A DNA stretch of 18,052 bases. It comes from an uncultured Faecalibacterium sp. (GTDB taxonomy: Bacteria > Bacillota > Clostridia > Oscillospirales > Ruminococcaceae). Numbering within the stretch: the first letter of the stretch is position 1; every line of letters begins with the position of its first letter. The stretch is taken from assembly GCA_934525405.1 (NCBI GenBank), contig CAKSZF010000023.1, positions 1 through 18,052 on the forward strand, in the 5' to 3' direction. A program made the translations under genes and the position numbers. Shown here piece after piece: positions 1-7,675 of the stretch. The notes below the pieces were generated by a model, which had not been told where the DNA came from, did no database searches, and was given only the letters and a program-made list of their open reading frames with translations.

Positions 1-318
1 AGCGGGCTGAGCCAGTGCTGGGCGCTGGAGCCTACCCGCAGCGGACGCACCCGCATCCGCAATGTGCTGGCGGATAAGTACATCGACCTTGTGGGCATGA
101 ACACCGCCAACGGCGCACAGGCGCAGATCTGGAACTATGTGGCGGGCGGCAATCAGGAGTGGACGCTGGAACGCATCGACCCTGACGTTGCCCAGACCGG
201 CAAGCGCGCCGGGGAGGCTAAAGACCCCCAGCCTACCCCCAGCCAGCGCAAGCACCAGAACGACCTGGTGCGCAAGCTGAACAGCGCAGGCAAGGGACGC
301 GCCGAACGCAAGGCATAA
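1..318 (+). CDS. Ricin-B lectin domain protein, C-terminal part (5' end outside window)
   Basis: The reading frame is open from base 1 and ends at TAA 316-318, so only the last 105 residues are present. Two Q-x-W type motifs are visible (SQCW near residue 5 and NQEW near residue 52), with a YIDLVGMNTANGAQAQIW stretch between them. This is the pattern of a ricin-type beta-trefoil carbohydrate-binding repeat. A hydrophilic, Lys/Arg-rich tail of about 40 residues follows and ends in KGRAERKA. In this family the lectin module is usually attached to a cell-wall or glycan-acting enzyme; that catalytic part would lie upstream and cannot be seen. The GTG at 64 is not the true start, because homology continues through it. 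Confidence 0.75.
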   Translation, partial: SGLSQCWALEPTRSGRTRIRNVLADKYIDLVGMNTANGAQAQIWNYVAGGNQEWTLERIDPDVAQTGKRAGEAKDPQPTPSQRKHQNDLVRKLNSAGKGRAERKA

Positions 319-373
319 ATCGAAAAACGCTTCCGTTGCCATGTGGGCATCCGCAGCGGAAACACTTCCCAAA

Positions 374-411
374 GGGCTGCTGCACAGCGTTTCATGCAGC
401 AGCCCTTTCTT
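374..411 (+). terminator. Rho-independent terminator after the lectin gene
   Basis: A perfect 11-bp stem (374-384 with 395-405) and 10-base loop are followed by TTTCTT. A second, weaker hairpin lies just upstream (331-339 with 353-361, one G-U pair). The stem ends 13 bases before the ribosome site of the Nudix gene, so that gene either has a promoter I cannot see or depends on read-through. Confidence 0.8.
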
Positions 412-437
412 ATGAGAATGATAAGGAGAACTACCCA

Positions 438-947
438 ATGAACTTAGGCGCATTTATGAACCCGGAATTTCCCATCTTCAGCACCACCCTTTGCTATCTG
501 GAGCGGGAGGACGCTTACCTGATGCTGCACCGCATCAAAAAGCAGGACGACTACAACCACGACAAATGGGTGGGCGTGGGCGGCAAATTTGAGCGGTTTG
601 AAAGCCCGGAGGACTGCCTTGTGCGGGAGGTGCGGGAAGAGACTGGCCTTACCCTGACGCGCTACCGCGCCCGGGGACTGCTGACCTTTGTGTGGGGCAA
701 CATGACCGAGTTCATCCACCTGTACACCGCCGACCGGTGGGAGGGCGAGATGATCCGGGGCGATGCCTGCATCGAGGGCGAATTGCAGTGGGTACAAAAG
801 TCTGAGGTGCAAAAACTGCCCATCTGGGAGGGGGACAAGATCTTTTTCCGTCTGCTGGAGGAAGAGCACCCCTACTTCTCCCTCAAGCTGGTGTATGACG
901 GCGACACCCTGAAACAGGCCGTGCTGGACGGAAAACGCATCGTTTAA
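438..947 (+). CDS. Nudix hydrolase, MutT/8-oxo-dGTP diphosphatase type
   Basis: The 169-residue protein has an intact Nudix box at residues 49-71: G, five residues, E55, seven residues, then REVREETGL. The N-terminal half (TTLCYLEREDAYLMLHRIKK, then KWVGVGGKFE) matches Firmicutes proteins annotated as 8-oxo-dGTP diphosphatases, which cleave oxidised nucleotides to monophosphates in the cytosol. Nudix substrate specificity cannot be read from sequence alone, so the function is Nudix hydrolase with MutT-like activity as the likeliest guess. The start is ATG 438, 9 bases after an AAGGAG site at 423-428. In-frame codons further upstream overlap the preceding terminator and are unlikely to be used. 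It is a single gene, with the nagE leader downstream. Confidence 0.88.
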   Translation: MNLGAFMNPEFPIFSTTLCYLEREDAYLMLHRIKKQDDYNHDKWVGVGGKFERFESPEDCLVREVREETGLTLTRYRARGLLTFVWGNMTEFIHLYTADRWEGEMIRGDACIEGELQWVQKSEVQKLPIWEGDKIFFRLLEEEHPYFSLKLVYDGDTLKQAVLDGKRIV

Positions 948-1145
948 AAATGTACGGATGCAGAGACCTATGGTGGGATGCAACTGTTTGGATAAAATAG
1001 ACATAAAAAGAAAAGATTTTTCAGCACTTAAATCAGGACGCGTGCAGAAAAAACAAAAAATACTGACAGATGTGCCATCGAATAAGGACTTTTGACGCAT
1101 TTTGATAGAAAAAAGAAAAAACCACTTTCTTTTTTTGCAAAAATA

Positions 1146-1154
1146 TGTTACTAT
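1146..1154 (+). promoter_or_regulatory. Extended -10 promoter candidate for nagE
   Basis: TG at 1146-1147 followed by TACTAT at 1149-1154 is an extended -10 element; the -35 region is a poor T-rich stretch (1126-1131). An A/T-only stem (1109-1118 with 1126-1135) sits just upstream. The resulting leader of about 70 bases carries a small GGACAG/CTGTCT inverted repeat. The rest of 948-1145 shows no gene and no clear terminator for the Nudix gene. Confidence 0.45.
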
Positions 1155-1232
1155 TCTGTTACGGAACTATGGACAGCCTGCAACCAGAGACTGTCTGTAA
1201 ACACAAACATTCTTTAAGGAGGAATGTGTCTT

Positions 1233-2699
1233 ATGATGAAGTATCTCCAGAAACTGGGCAAAGCTCTGATGCTTCCCGTCGCTGTGCTGCCGATCTGCGG
1301 CATCCTGATGGGTCTTGGTTATGCCCTCGCTCCGGGCGTTATGGGCGTTCCCGGTGCACCGACTTCCGGCGCAGCATACACCGTCGGCTTCCTGCTGGTC
1401 AAGGCAGGCGGCGCTCTGATCGATAACATGGCATGGCTGTTCGCCATTGGTGCCGCTGTCGGCCTTGCTGACAACGATGGTACCGCAGGTCTGGCCGGTC
1501 TGGTCAGCTTCCTGATGATGCAGCAGCTGCTGAACCCCGGCGTGGTCAGCATGGTGCGCACTCTGGAAGAGGGCACCGCTACCTACATCGCCTTCCAGAA
1601 GGTCGCCGGCAACTCCTTCATCGGCATTCTGGCCGCTGTTGTGGGTGCTGCCTGCTACAACAAGTTCAAGAATATCCAGCTGCCTGACTGGCTGGCATTC
1701 TTCTCCGGCAAGCGCTTCGTTGCAATCGCTACCGGTCTGATCTCCATTCTGGTGTCCGTTGTTCTGCTGTTCGTCTGGCCCGTCATCTTCGACGCTCTGG
1801 TCGCAATCGGCAACGGCATCGCTGGCATGGGCGGCATCGGCGCCGGCATCTACGCCTTCCTGAACCGCCTGCTGATCCCCACCGGCCTGCACCACGCTCT
1901 GAACAACGTGTTCTGGTTCGACACCATCGGTCTGGGCGACCTGTGCCACTTCTGGGCTGGCGAGACCTCTGCTGATGTGGGCTGGAGCCTTGGTATGTAT
2001 ATGTCCGGCTTCTTCCCCTGCATGATGTTCGGTATTGCCGGCGCTGCTCTGGCTATGGTCAAGACCGCTAAGAACAAGAAGGCCGCCATCGGTCTGGTTC
2101 TGTCTGCTGCAATCTGCGCATTCGTCTGCGGCGTTACCGAGCCCTTCGAGTTCGGCTTCATGTTCCTGTGCTTCCCGCTGTACGTTGTGTACGCTGCTCT
2201 GTACGGCATCTTCACCATCATCACCTACTACTCCGGTTTCCGTGCTGGCTTCTGCTTCTCCGCAGGTGCTACCGACCTGATCTTCTCTGCATCCCTGCCC
2301 GCAGCTGCTAAGACCTGGATGATCATTCCTCTGGGCATCGCAGCATTCCTGGTGTTCTACTTCGTGTTCTACTTCGCTATCACCAAGTTCGACCTGAAGA
2401 CCCCCGGCCGTGAGGATGACGACGAGGAAGCTGAGAAGAAGGTCGTTCTGGCTAACAACAACTACACCGAAGTCGCTTCTGCTGTTCTGGCTGCTGTCGG
2501 CGGCAAGGAGAACGTGAAGGACGTTGGTTACTGCGCAACCCGTCTGCGTTTTGAGGTGAAGGATAACGCTAAGGTCGATGAGAAGGCCGTCAAGGCTGCC
2601 GGTGCTGCCGGTGTCATCCGTCCCAGCAAGAACGCTTGCCAGGTCATTATCGGCACCAAGGTGCAGTTCGTGTACGACGAGCTGAAGAAGATGCTGTGA
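1233..2699 (+). CDS. nagE: PTS system N-acetylglucosamine-type EIICB component
   Basis: A 488-residue membrane permease that imports and phosphorylates a hexose using phosphate from EIIA. The EIIC domain (about 1-395) has many hydrophobic segments, the sugar-binding motif GVTEP (E303), and NagE-like stretches such as LPDWLAFFSGKRFV, FLNRLLIPTGLHHALN and FDLKTPGRED. These resemble E. coli NagE more than PtsG, so GlcNAc is the likely substrate, though glucose or glucosamine is not excluded. The EIIB domain (about 410-488) has the phosphorylated Cys434 in GYCATRLRFEV. There is no fused EIIA domain; a separate EIIA gene lies at 4136-4648. The start is ATG 1233, 10 bases after AAGGAGG (1216-1222); ATG 1224 is too close to that site. 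nagA follows under its own promoter, which supports a GlcNAc role. Confidence 0.88.
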   Translation: MMKYLQKLGKALMLPVAVLPICGILMGLGYALAPGVMGVPGAPTSGAAYTVGFLLVKAGGALIDNMAWLFAIGAAVGLADNDGTAGLAGLVSFLMMQQLLNPGVVSMVRTLEEGTATYIAFQKVAGNSFIGILAAVVGAACYNKFKNIQLPDWLAFFSGKRFVAIATGLISILVSVVLLFVWPVIFDALVAIGNGIAGMGGIGAGIYAFLNRLLIPTGLHHALNNVFWFDTIGLGDLCHFWAGETSADVGWSLGMYMSGFFPCMMFGIAGAALAMVKTAKNKKAAIGLVLSAAICAFVCGVTEPFEFGFMFLCFPLYVVYAALYGIFTIITYYSGFRAGFCFSAGATDLIFSASLPAAAKTWMIIPLGIAAFLVFYFVFYFAITKFDLKTPGREDDDEEAEKKVVLANNNYTEVASAVLAAVGGKENVKDVGYCATRLRFEVKDNAKVDEKAVKAAGAAGVIRPSKNACQVIIGTKVQFVYDELKKML

Positions 2700-2723
2700 T
2701 CCTGCACTTCTGAAAAAGAATGA

Positions 2724-2809
2724 ACTGCAAAAGTCTGGTTGATTTTGCAGTATGAACCGGGCCGCCGGGGGCGGGGTGCACAGCGCCCCCTCCCGGCGGT
2801 TCGCTTTTT
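2724..2809 (+). terminator. Double-hairpin terminator after nagE
   Basis: A 9-bp perfect hairpin (2724-2732 with 2743-2751) is followed by a long G+C-rich hairpin (2754-2804; CCGCCGGG pairs with CCCGGCGG, flanked by GAACC/GGTTC) and a TTTTT run at 2805-2809. This separates nagE transcription from nagA. Confidence 0.8.
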
Positions 2810-2842
2810 ATGCACAGCGGTACAATGTTCACACAAAAGGAC

Positions 2843-2871
2843 TTTTGAAAAAACACCCGGCGTGCTATACT
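2843..2871 (+). promoter_or_regulatory. nagA promoter
   Basis: TTTTGA (2843-2848; the overlapping TTGAAA is an alternative), a 17-base spacer and TATACT (2866-2871) preceded by TGC form an extended -10 promoter. CACCC (2854-2858) and GGGTG bracket the -10 as a short inverted repeat, and AAAAG-GA-CTTTT overlaps the -35. Either could be an operator, but neither is strong evidence. Confidence 0.7.
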
Positions 2872-2904
2872 GGGTGAAAAAGAAGAAAGAACGAGGTGTT
2901 TTGT

Positions 2905-4032
2905 ATGATCCTTCAGAATGCACTGGTCTATACCCCGCGCCACACCTTTGAGCGCGGCACCATCGTCATCCGCGATGGCCGCATCGTGCCCTTTGCCGCC
3001 CCGGAAGAGGGCGAGGAGGTGCTGGATGCCGAGGGGCTGTACGCCTTGCCGGGTCTTGTGGATATCCACTTCCACGGGGCGATGGGCAAGGATTTCTGCG
3101 ACGGCACTGAGGAGGCCATCCAGACGCTGGCGGATTTTGAGGCCAGCAAGGGTGTGCTGGCTATCTGCCCCGCCACCATGACCTATCCCGAGGAGATCCT
3201 GAACAAGGTGATGGACGCCGCTGCCGCCCATAAAAACGGCAAGGGTGCCGACCTTGTGGGCATCAACATGGAGGGCCCCTTCATCAGCCCCAAAAAGGTG
3301 GGCGCACAGAACCCGGAGTATGTGCAGGGCGCAGACGCTGCCATGTTCCGCCGCCTGCAGAAGCGTGCTAATGGTCTGATCAAGCTGGTGGATGTTGCCC
3401 CGGAGGAGCCGGGCAATCTGGACTTTATCCGGGACTGCCATAACGAGGTGCGCATTTCCATCGCCCACACCTGCACCGACTACGACACCGCCGTCAAGGC
3501 ATTTGAGGCCGGTGCCACCCACATGACCCACCTGTACAACGCTATGCCCGGCATCACCCACCGTGCGCCCGGCCCCATCATTGCCGCCATGGAGCACGAT
3601 GCCGAGGTGGAGCTCATTACCGATAACGTGCACATCCACCCCGCCATGGTGCGGTTCACCTTCAACACCTTTGGGGATGACCGTGTCTGCCTGATCGCGG
3701 ACAGCGCCATGTCCTGCGGTCTGCCGGACGGCCAGTACAGTCTGGGCGGACAGGCCATCACGGTCAAGGGACCCCGCGCTACCTTGACCGAGCACCCGGA
3801 CACCATTGCGGGCAGCAACACCTGCCTGTACGACTGCATGAAGCGCGCTGTGCTGGAGATGAACGTGCCGCTGGAAAGCGCCGTCCGCGCCGCCAGCGAG
3901 ACCCCCGCTAAGAGCATCGGCGTGGATAACGACTACGGCAGCCTTGCCGCCGGACGCTACGGCAATGTGATCCTTGCGGACAAGGAGCTGAACATCAAGG
4001 CTGTCATCCAGAAGGGCGTCCGCATCGTCTGA
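2905..4032 (+). CDS. nagA: N-acetylglucosamine-6-phosphate deacetylase
   Basis: A 375-residue amidohydrolase that removes acetate from GlcNAc-6-phosphate, the step after PTS import. The metal and active-site landmarks of NagA are present in order: H55-F-H57 in VDIHFHG, E123 in NMEGPFISP, H188 in AHTCTDY, H209 in THLYNAM, and the catalytic D266 in LIADSAMSCG. The GSNTCLYDCM and YGSLAAGRYGN segments near the C-terminus are also typical. Keeping both HxH histidines puts it with the Bacillus-like group rather than the E. coli type. The start is ATG 2905, 8 bases after GAGG; GTG 2896 overlaps that ribosome site and is rejected. No nagB deaminase is visible in the window. Confidence 0.95.
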   Translation: MILQNALVYTPRHTFERGTIVIRDGRIVPFAAPEEGEEVLDAEGLYALPGLVDIHFHGAMGKDFCDGTEEAIQTLADFEASKGVLAICPATMTYPEEILNKVMDAAAAHKNGKGADLVGINMEGPFISPKKVGAQNPEYVQGADAAMFRRLQKRANGLIKLVDVAPEEPGNLDFIRDCHNEVRISIAHTCTDYDTAVKAFEAGATHMTHLYNAMPGITHRAPGPIIAAMEHDAEVELITDNVHIHPAMVRFTFNTFGDDRVCLIADSAMSCGLPDGQYSLGGQAITVKGPRATLTEHPDTIAGSNTCLYDCMKRAVLEMNVPLESAVRAASETPAKSIGVDNDYGSLAAGRYGNVILADKELNIKAVIQKGVRIV

Positions 4033-4088
4033 GCTTCGTAAAAAAGGTGATGTCCGGCATCACGCTGTAAAAACACGTTTTCCGCAAA

Positions 4089-4122
4089 AAAGAGGCCGCT
4101 GCGCAATTGCAGCGGCCTCTTT
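4089..4122. terminator. Bidirectional terminator between nagA and the EIIA gene
   Basis: A perfect 14-bp stem (4089-4102 with 4109-4122) with a 6-base loop. On the minus strand it is followed by a run of U from AAAAAA at 4086-4091; on the plus strand by only three T. It serves the two convergent genes. Confidence 0.85.
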
Positions 4123-4135
4123 GTGATGCAAAAAA

Positions 4136-4648
4136 TCAGACCTTGAACAACGGGGTGCCGGGGGCGACATCGCCCTCTGCCAGCATCTTCACTTCATCAC
4201 CGGCGCCATCTGTCACGATGATAGCAGTGGCGGTGGGGTGACCTGCAGCGCGGATGGCGTCCAGATCCACCTTCAGCAGCGGAGTGCCTGCGGTGACCTT
4301 CTGGTTCTCCTTGACCAGAACGGTAAAGCCCTGACCCTTCATGTCCACGGTGTCCATGCCGACGTGGATCAGCAGCTCGATGCCGTCGTTGCTGGTGATG
4401 CCGACAGCGTGCAGGGTGGTAGCAATCTGGGTCACAGTGCCGTCAAAGGGGGCGTACACGGTATCGCCGGTGGGCTCGATGCCGCAGCCGGGGCCCAGAA
4501 TGCCCTGTGCAAAGGTCTCGTCCGGGATGTCAGCCTGTGCCAGCACCTTGCCCTGCAGCGGGGTCAGCACGGTCTTGCTCTGGTTGGTGAACTTAGCGGT
4601 GTTTTCGTCCTTGGACTTGCCGCCAAAAAGCTTGTCAAAAAAACCCAT
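4136..4648 (-). CDS. PTS EIIA component, glucose family (Crr-like)
   Basis: A 170-residue soluble phosphocarrier. The phosphorylated His95 lies in ELLIHVGMDTV and the supporting His80 in TTLHAVGITS. The surrounding GDTVYAPFDGTV and late GTPLLKVD segments are diagnostic of the EIIA-Glc fold. It begins MGFFDKLFGG, as in free-standing EIIA proteins rather than fused domains. It probably accepts phosphate from HPr and donates it to Cys434 of the EIICB encoded 1.4 kb away, which lacks its own EIIA; it could also serve other EIIB partners. The start is ATG 4648, 9 bases after AGGAAGGA; the in-frame ATG at 4657 touches the ribosome site and is not preferred. Its own promoter and a leader inverted repeat lie upstream. 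Confidence 0.92.
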   Translation of the reverse strand: MGFFDKLFGGKSKDENTAKFTNQSKTVLTPLQGKVLAQADIPDETFAQGILGPGCGIEPTGDTVYAPFDGTVTQIATTLHAVGITSNDGIELLIHVGMDTVDMKGQGFTVLVKENQKVTAGTPLLKVDLDAIRAAGHPTATAIIVTDGAGDEVKMLAEGDVAPGTPLFKV

Positions 4649-4679
4649 AAGTATCATTCCTTCCTGTCATCATGCAAGG

Positions 4680-4707
4680 GCGGCAAATGCAACAAAATGT
4701 TTGCCGC
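4680..4707. promoter_or_regulatory. Inverted repeat in the EIIA leader
   Basis: GCGGCAAA (4680-4687) and TTTGCCGC (4700-4707) are a perfect 8-bp inverted repeat with a 12-base spacer. It sits between the promoter and ribosome site of the EIIA gene, so it is either an operator just downstream of the start point or a leader hairpin. It does not resemble known antiterminator (RAT) sites. Confidence 0.5.
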
Positions 4708-4723
4708 TCCTGAAGTGTTTACC

Positions 4724-4753
4724 TGTATAAAAAGATACCATATCGCGCACCAA
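4724..4753 (-). promoter_or_regulatory. Promoter candidate for the EIIA gene
   Basis: On the minus strand: TTGGTG (4753-4748), an 18-base spacer and TATACA (4729-4724). The -35 is weak. The remainder of the 4658-5015 interval holds the leader repeat, the divergent lipoprotein promoter, and no ORF I would support. Confidence 0.5.
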
Positions 4754-4881
4754 AATGCAAGAAAAGCGGGAACTTTTTCTCCATGCTATCCGGGCAGAGG
4801 AGGCTGCTTTTTGCCGGGGGCTGCCCCGGAAGGGTCATTTCCCGGCGGCGACCTCTCTTCTACGCTGCCGCTAATTTTCAC

Positions 4882-4910
4882 TTTACAAACGCCGCAAGAA
4901 CCGTTACAAT
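4882..4910 (+). promoter_or_regulatory. Promoter of the DUF3048 lipoprotein pair
   Basis: TTTACA (4882-4887), an exact 17-base spacer and TACAAT (4905-4910). It gives a leader of about 100 bases before the AGGAGG site of the gene at 5016. Confidence 0.75.
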
Positions 4911-5015
4911 TACAATCAAAGCAATGCCGAAAGGCCGTTCGTTTTCATCCACCGTGCGCAACCGTTCCGACAGCGCCGGGGCTGCGCAGAACGCTCTTAT
5001 CAGGAGGTTTTTTGC

Positions 5016-6236
5016 ATGAAAAAGATCACGCGTCGTACTGTTCTTCGTGCTTCGGGGCTGGCAGCCGCCTCGCTGGCTCTGTCCGGCTGCGCACCCACCG
5101 GCAGCGCCTGTGTGGGCAACGGCTTTTCCGACTGGCTGCAGCAGACCTTCGGGAAGGGCAGCGCCGCTTCTTCTGAAAGCACCGAGTCCGCTGCCCCGGA
5201 CGCAGGAGCGGCGTCTGAAGCCCCGGCGGAAAGCGCCGACCCCAGCCTGCCCGCCTACAATGCCGACCCCCTTACCGGTGAGCCCCGCCGCAGCAATGGC
5301 CGCATGGTGGGCGTGATGGTGAACAACATCAGCAACACCCAGCGGCAGAACGCCCGCCCGCAGCGCGGCCTTGGCTCTGCCGACCTGCTCATCGAGAGCA
5401 AGGTGGAGGGCGGCATCTCCCGCTTCTGCGCGGTGTACTATGACGCCAATGCCATCCCGGAGGTGGGGCCGCTGCGCTCCGGCCGCGACCAGTTTTTGCA
5501 GCTGCTCATGCCGTGGCAGGCGCTGTACTACCATGACGGCGAAAGCGCACCCTGCACCAAGTTCATCAACGTGTACAACTATTCCGGCCTGAACATCGGC
5601 GGCAAGAGCTACTTTGATACCCCTACCCACCCCCATGTGGCGCACCGCGACAGCCGCAGCCGCAATGTGGCCTACGAGCACACCGAGTTCACCTCCGGTG
5701 CCGAGATCCGGCAGGCCGCTGCCAACGCGGGTATCGGGCTGCAATACCCCTACGAGAGCACCTTCTTCCGCTTTGCGGACTACCGCACCGGCGCAGAGAA
5801 CAAGATGTCCGGTGCTGCCGCCGCCAAGACCATCAACATCGTGCACTCGGACAGCTATAAGACCACCTTCAGCTACAACCGCTGGGAGCACCTTTATAAA
5901 ATGTCCATGTACAGCCGCGCCGCCGGTGCCTTTGAGAACACCGTGGACGAGCTGACCGGCAAGCAGCTCGGCTTTACCAACCTGCTGGTCTGCTTTGCGG
6001 GCATCGCGGACTATCCCGGCAACTCCGGCGGTGTGCAGCAGGTGGATTATGTGTCCGGCGGCGAGGCTTATTTCTTCACCCGGGGCGCAGTGCAGCGGGG
6101 TACATGGCAGAAAGCCTCCCCGGAACACCCGCTCAAGGTCTACGCCGCCGATGGCAGCGAGCTGTGCTTCAACCGGGGCAAGACCTATCTGGCCATCGTG
6201 GACGATGACGAGTGGCAAAACTTCAACTATCAGTAA
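5016..6236 (+). CDS. DUF3048 (YerB-like) lipoprotein with a Tat-like signal
   Basis: A 406-residue exported protein. The N-terminus has twin arginines (TRRTVLRAS, R6-R7), a hydrophobic stretch and a lipobox LSGC with Cys25, followed by a low-complexity Ala/Ser/Glu/Pro linker to about residue 85. The rest is a DUF3048 domain: DPLTGEP, PQRGLGSADLLIESKVEGGISRF, then PEVGPLRSGRDQFLQL, with a conserved C-terminal half (FTNLLVCFAG, KTYLAIVDDDEW). The DUF3048 prototype is B. subtilis YerB, a lipoprotein of unknown biochemical role, so I assign no function beyond surface anchoring. The start is ATG 5016, after AGGAGG at 5001-5006. It is transcribed with the next gene, 12 bases downstream. Confidence 0.85.
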   Translation: MKKITRRTVLRASGLAAASLALSGCAPTGSACVGNGFSDWLQQTFGKGSAASSESTESAAPDAGAASEAPAESADPSLPAYNADPLTGEPRRSNGRMVGVMVNNISNTQRQNARPQRGLGSADLLIESKVEGGISRFCAVYYDANAIPEVGPLRSGRDQFLQLLMPWQALYYHDGESAPCTKFINVYNYSGLNIGGKSYFDTPTHPHVAHRDSRSRNVAYEHTEFTSGAEIRQAAANAGIGLQYPYESTFFRFADYRTGAENKMSGAAAAKTINIVHSDSYKTTFSYNRWEHLYKMSMYSRAAGAFENTVDELTGKQLGFTNLLVCFAGIADYPGNSGGVQQVDYVSGGEAYFFTRGAVQRGTWQKASPEHPLKVYAADGSELCFNRGKTYLAIVDDDEWQNFNYQ

Positions 6237-6248
6237 GGGGAGAAGTCC

Positions 6249-7325
6249 ATGAAACGCAAATGGAGCCTGCGCCTTGGTGCAGCCGTGCTGTGCGCGGTGC
6301 TGCTGGGCAGCTGCGGGAGCACCGCCGCTGCGCCCGCAGAAAGCACCACCCCGGCAGACCCGCTTACCGGGCAGCAGCTGCTGTACCCGGAGCAGCGGGC
6401 AGCTGCGGTGGTCATTGAGAACACCACCGACAGTACCACCCAGTGGGGCGTCGGCAGCGCCTCGGTGGTGCTGGAAGCCCTGACCGAGAGCGGCAGCTCC
6501 ACCGAGCTGTGTCTGGTATACCCCGCCCTTGAGGCCATGCCCATCGTAGGGCCGGTGACGCGCGGGCAGGACTTATACTGGCGGCTGCTCAGCGGGCAGC
6601 AGGTGCTGCCCATCCAGTGCGGCAGCAGCGCTTACGCCAAGCGGTATCTGGAATATTATAACCTCCGCGCGGTGGACGCGCAGGAGGTGGGACGCAACGC
6701 CTTTGTCAGCACCGGCTACAGCTGGAACAGCGCGCCTTTGTGGCGCACCAGCGGCAAGGCGGTCGCCTCGGTGCTGGACAGCCTGAGCATCTCTGCCGCT
6801 GTGAACCAGAGCGCCTCCGGCAGCGAGAGCGAAACGGCAGGCGGTCTGCCCGCCCTACTGCCCCAGCGGGATACCGGGTATCTGCCGGACGCAAACGCCG
6901 CAGATGCAGTAAACGTGACCGTAAATTTTCAGTCCGGCGGTGCCACCGGCTTTGTCTATAATGACACCCTTGCCGCCTACGGGATGCAGCACGCGGACGG
7001 CACCCCCCAGCTGGACGCCAACACCGGCACACAGGCTGCCTTTGACAACCTGCTCATCCTGTACAGCGGCTCCTCTCTGCGGGACGATGGCCGCACGCTG
7101 GACTACGACCTTTCCATGGGCGGCGGCGTCTGGCTGAACGGCGGGCACCTGTGGCAAATCACATGGACGCAGGGCACCCAGAGCACCCTTGCCCTCTACG
7201 ATTCCAACGGCAAGCCGCTGGATCTCCCGGCAGGGCGCAGCTACATCGCCCTGCTCTCCAGCCTTACCGGGCAGGAGCTGCTGGTGCAAAACAGCACCGG
7301 CGAGGCGCTGGTGGGCGCCGGTTGA
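6249..7325 (+). CDS. Diverged DUF3048 paralogue, lipoprotein
   Basis: A 358-residue Sec-type lipoprotein (MKRKW start, LLGSC lipobox, Cys22), 12 bases after the previous stop and preceded by GGGGAGAAG, so the two form an operon. It aligns along its length with the upstream DUF3048 protein: ADPLTGQQ, a VGPVTRGQDLYWRLL block, FDNLLILYSG and a GRSYIALL end. The most conserved DUF3048 residues are changed: EGGISRF becomes ESGSSTEL, and VGPLRSGRD becomes VGPVTRGQD. This suggests a tandem duplication in which the second copy lost the ancestral activity or binding site while keeping the fold. A structural or partner role for the first protein is possible but unproven. Confidence 0.8.
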   Translation: MKRKWSLRLGAAVLCAVLLGSCGSTAAAPAESTTPADPLTGQQLLYPEQRAAAVVIENTTDSTTQWGVGSASVVLEALTESGSSTELCLVYPALEAMPIVGPVTRGQDLYWRLLSGQQVLPIQCGSSAYAKRYLEYYNLRAVDAQEVGRNAFVSTGYSWNSAPLWRTSGKAVASVLDSLSISAAVNQSASGSESETAGGLPALLPQRDTGYLPDANAADAVNVTVNFQSGGATGFVYNDTLAAYGMQHADGTPQLDANTGTQAAFDNLLILYSGSSLRDDGRTLDYDLSMGGGVWLNGGHLWQITWTQGTQSTLALYDSNGKPLDLPAGRSYIALLSSLTGQELLVQNSTGEALVGAG

Positions 7326-7340
7326 TCTCCGGCAGAAGTG

Positions 7341-7648
7341 CCCTCTCAGGCGCTCCCGGAGGGAGAGCCAAGGTCTAAGGCGTGTTGCTAAAGTATTGGG
7401 TTCAATGAGAAAGCTTCCGGCAGTGCACTTGGCTCTCCCTTTGGGAGAGCTGTCACCGCAGGTGACTGAGAGGGCGCACGCCGAAAGAAACTCCCCCAGT
7501 CATCTCGCTGCGCTCGATGCCAGCCCCCTCGGAGATGGGGCCTTTGGCATAGCGGTAAAGTTTCCGGCTAAAGCGCAAAGCTTGCGGGCGCGCCAGAGGC
7601 TCCCTCCCCGAGGGAGCTGGCAAAACCGTCAGGTTTTGACTGAGGGAG
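7341..7648. repeat. Cluster of four two-hairpin intergenic repeats (REP/MITE-like)
   Basis: Four related units in alternating orientation fill the 7326-7675 gap: A (7341-7373, minus, internally shortened), B (7429-7474, plus), C (7491-7548, minus) and D (7596-7648, plus). The plan is GGCTCTCCC..GGGAGAGC, a second small hairpin, then TGACTGAGAGGG. Stem sequences differ between units but pairing is kept: the second hairpin is GTCACC/GGTGAC in B, AAAACC/GGTTTT in D, and an ATCGAG/CGAGAT pair in C. There is no transposase nearby and no gene in the interval. Confidence 0.75.
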
Positions 7649-7675
7649 TTAAGCTAAGAGGGTCTCAACAAACAA

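Noticed and set aside
1109..1135. A/T stem before nagE as a terminator of the Nudix gene
   Set aside because: All but one pair is A-T, so the stem would be very weak, and it sits against the nagE promoter.
2647..3795. Long minus-strand ORF (382 codons) opposite nagA
   Set aside because: Composition is Gly/His/Val-rich as expected for a shadow of a GC-rich gene; the plus frame encodes a complete NagA with all active-site residues.
4238..5176. Plus-strand ORF (312 codons) opposite the EIIA gene
   Set aside because: It crosses the EIIA gene in antisense, both promoters and the start of the next gene; no coherent domain.
4878..6218. Minus-strand ORF (446 codons) opposite the first DUF3048 gene
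   Set aside because: Low-complexity shadow; it runs across the intergenic promoter and has no ribosome site or recognisable domain.
7341..7648. Possible CRISPR array from the repeated units
   Set aside because: Units alternate in orientation, vary in length and are themselves palindromic, with no regular spacers and no cas genes.
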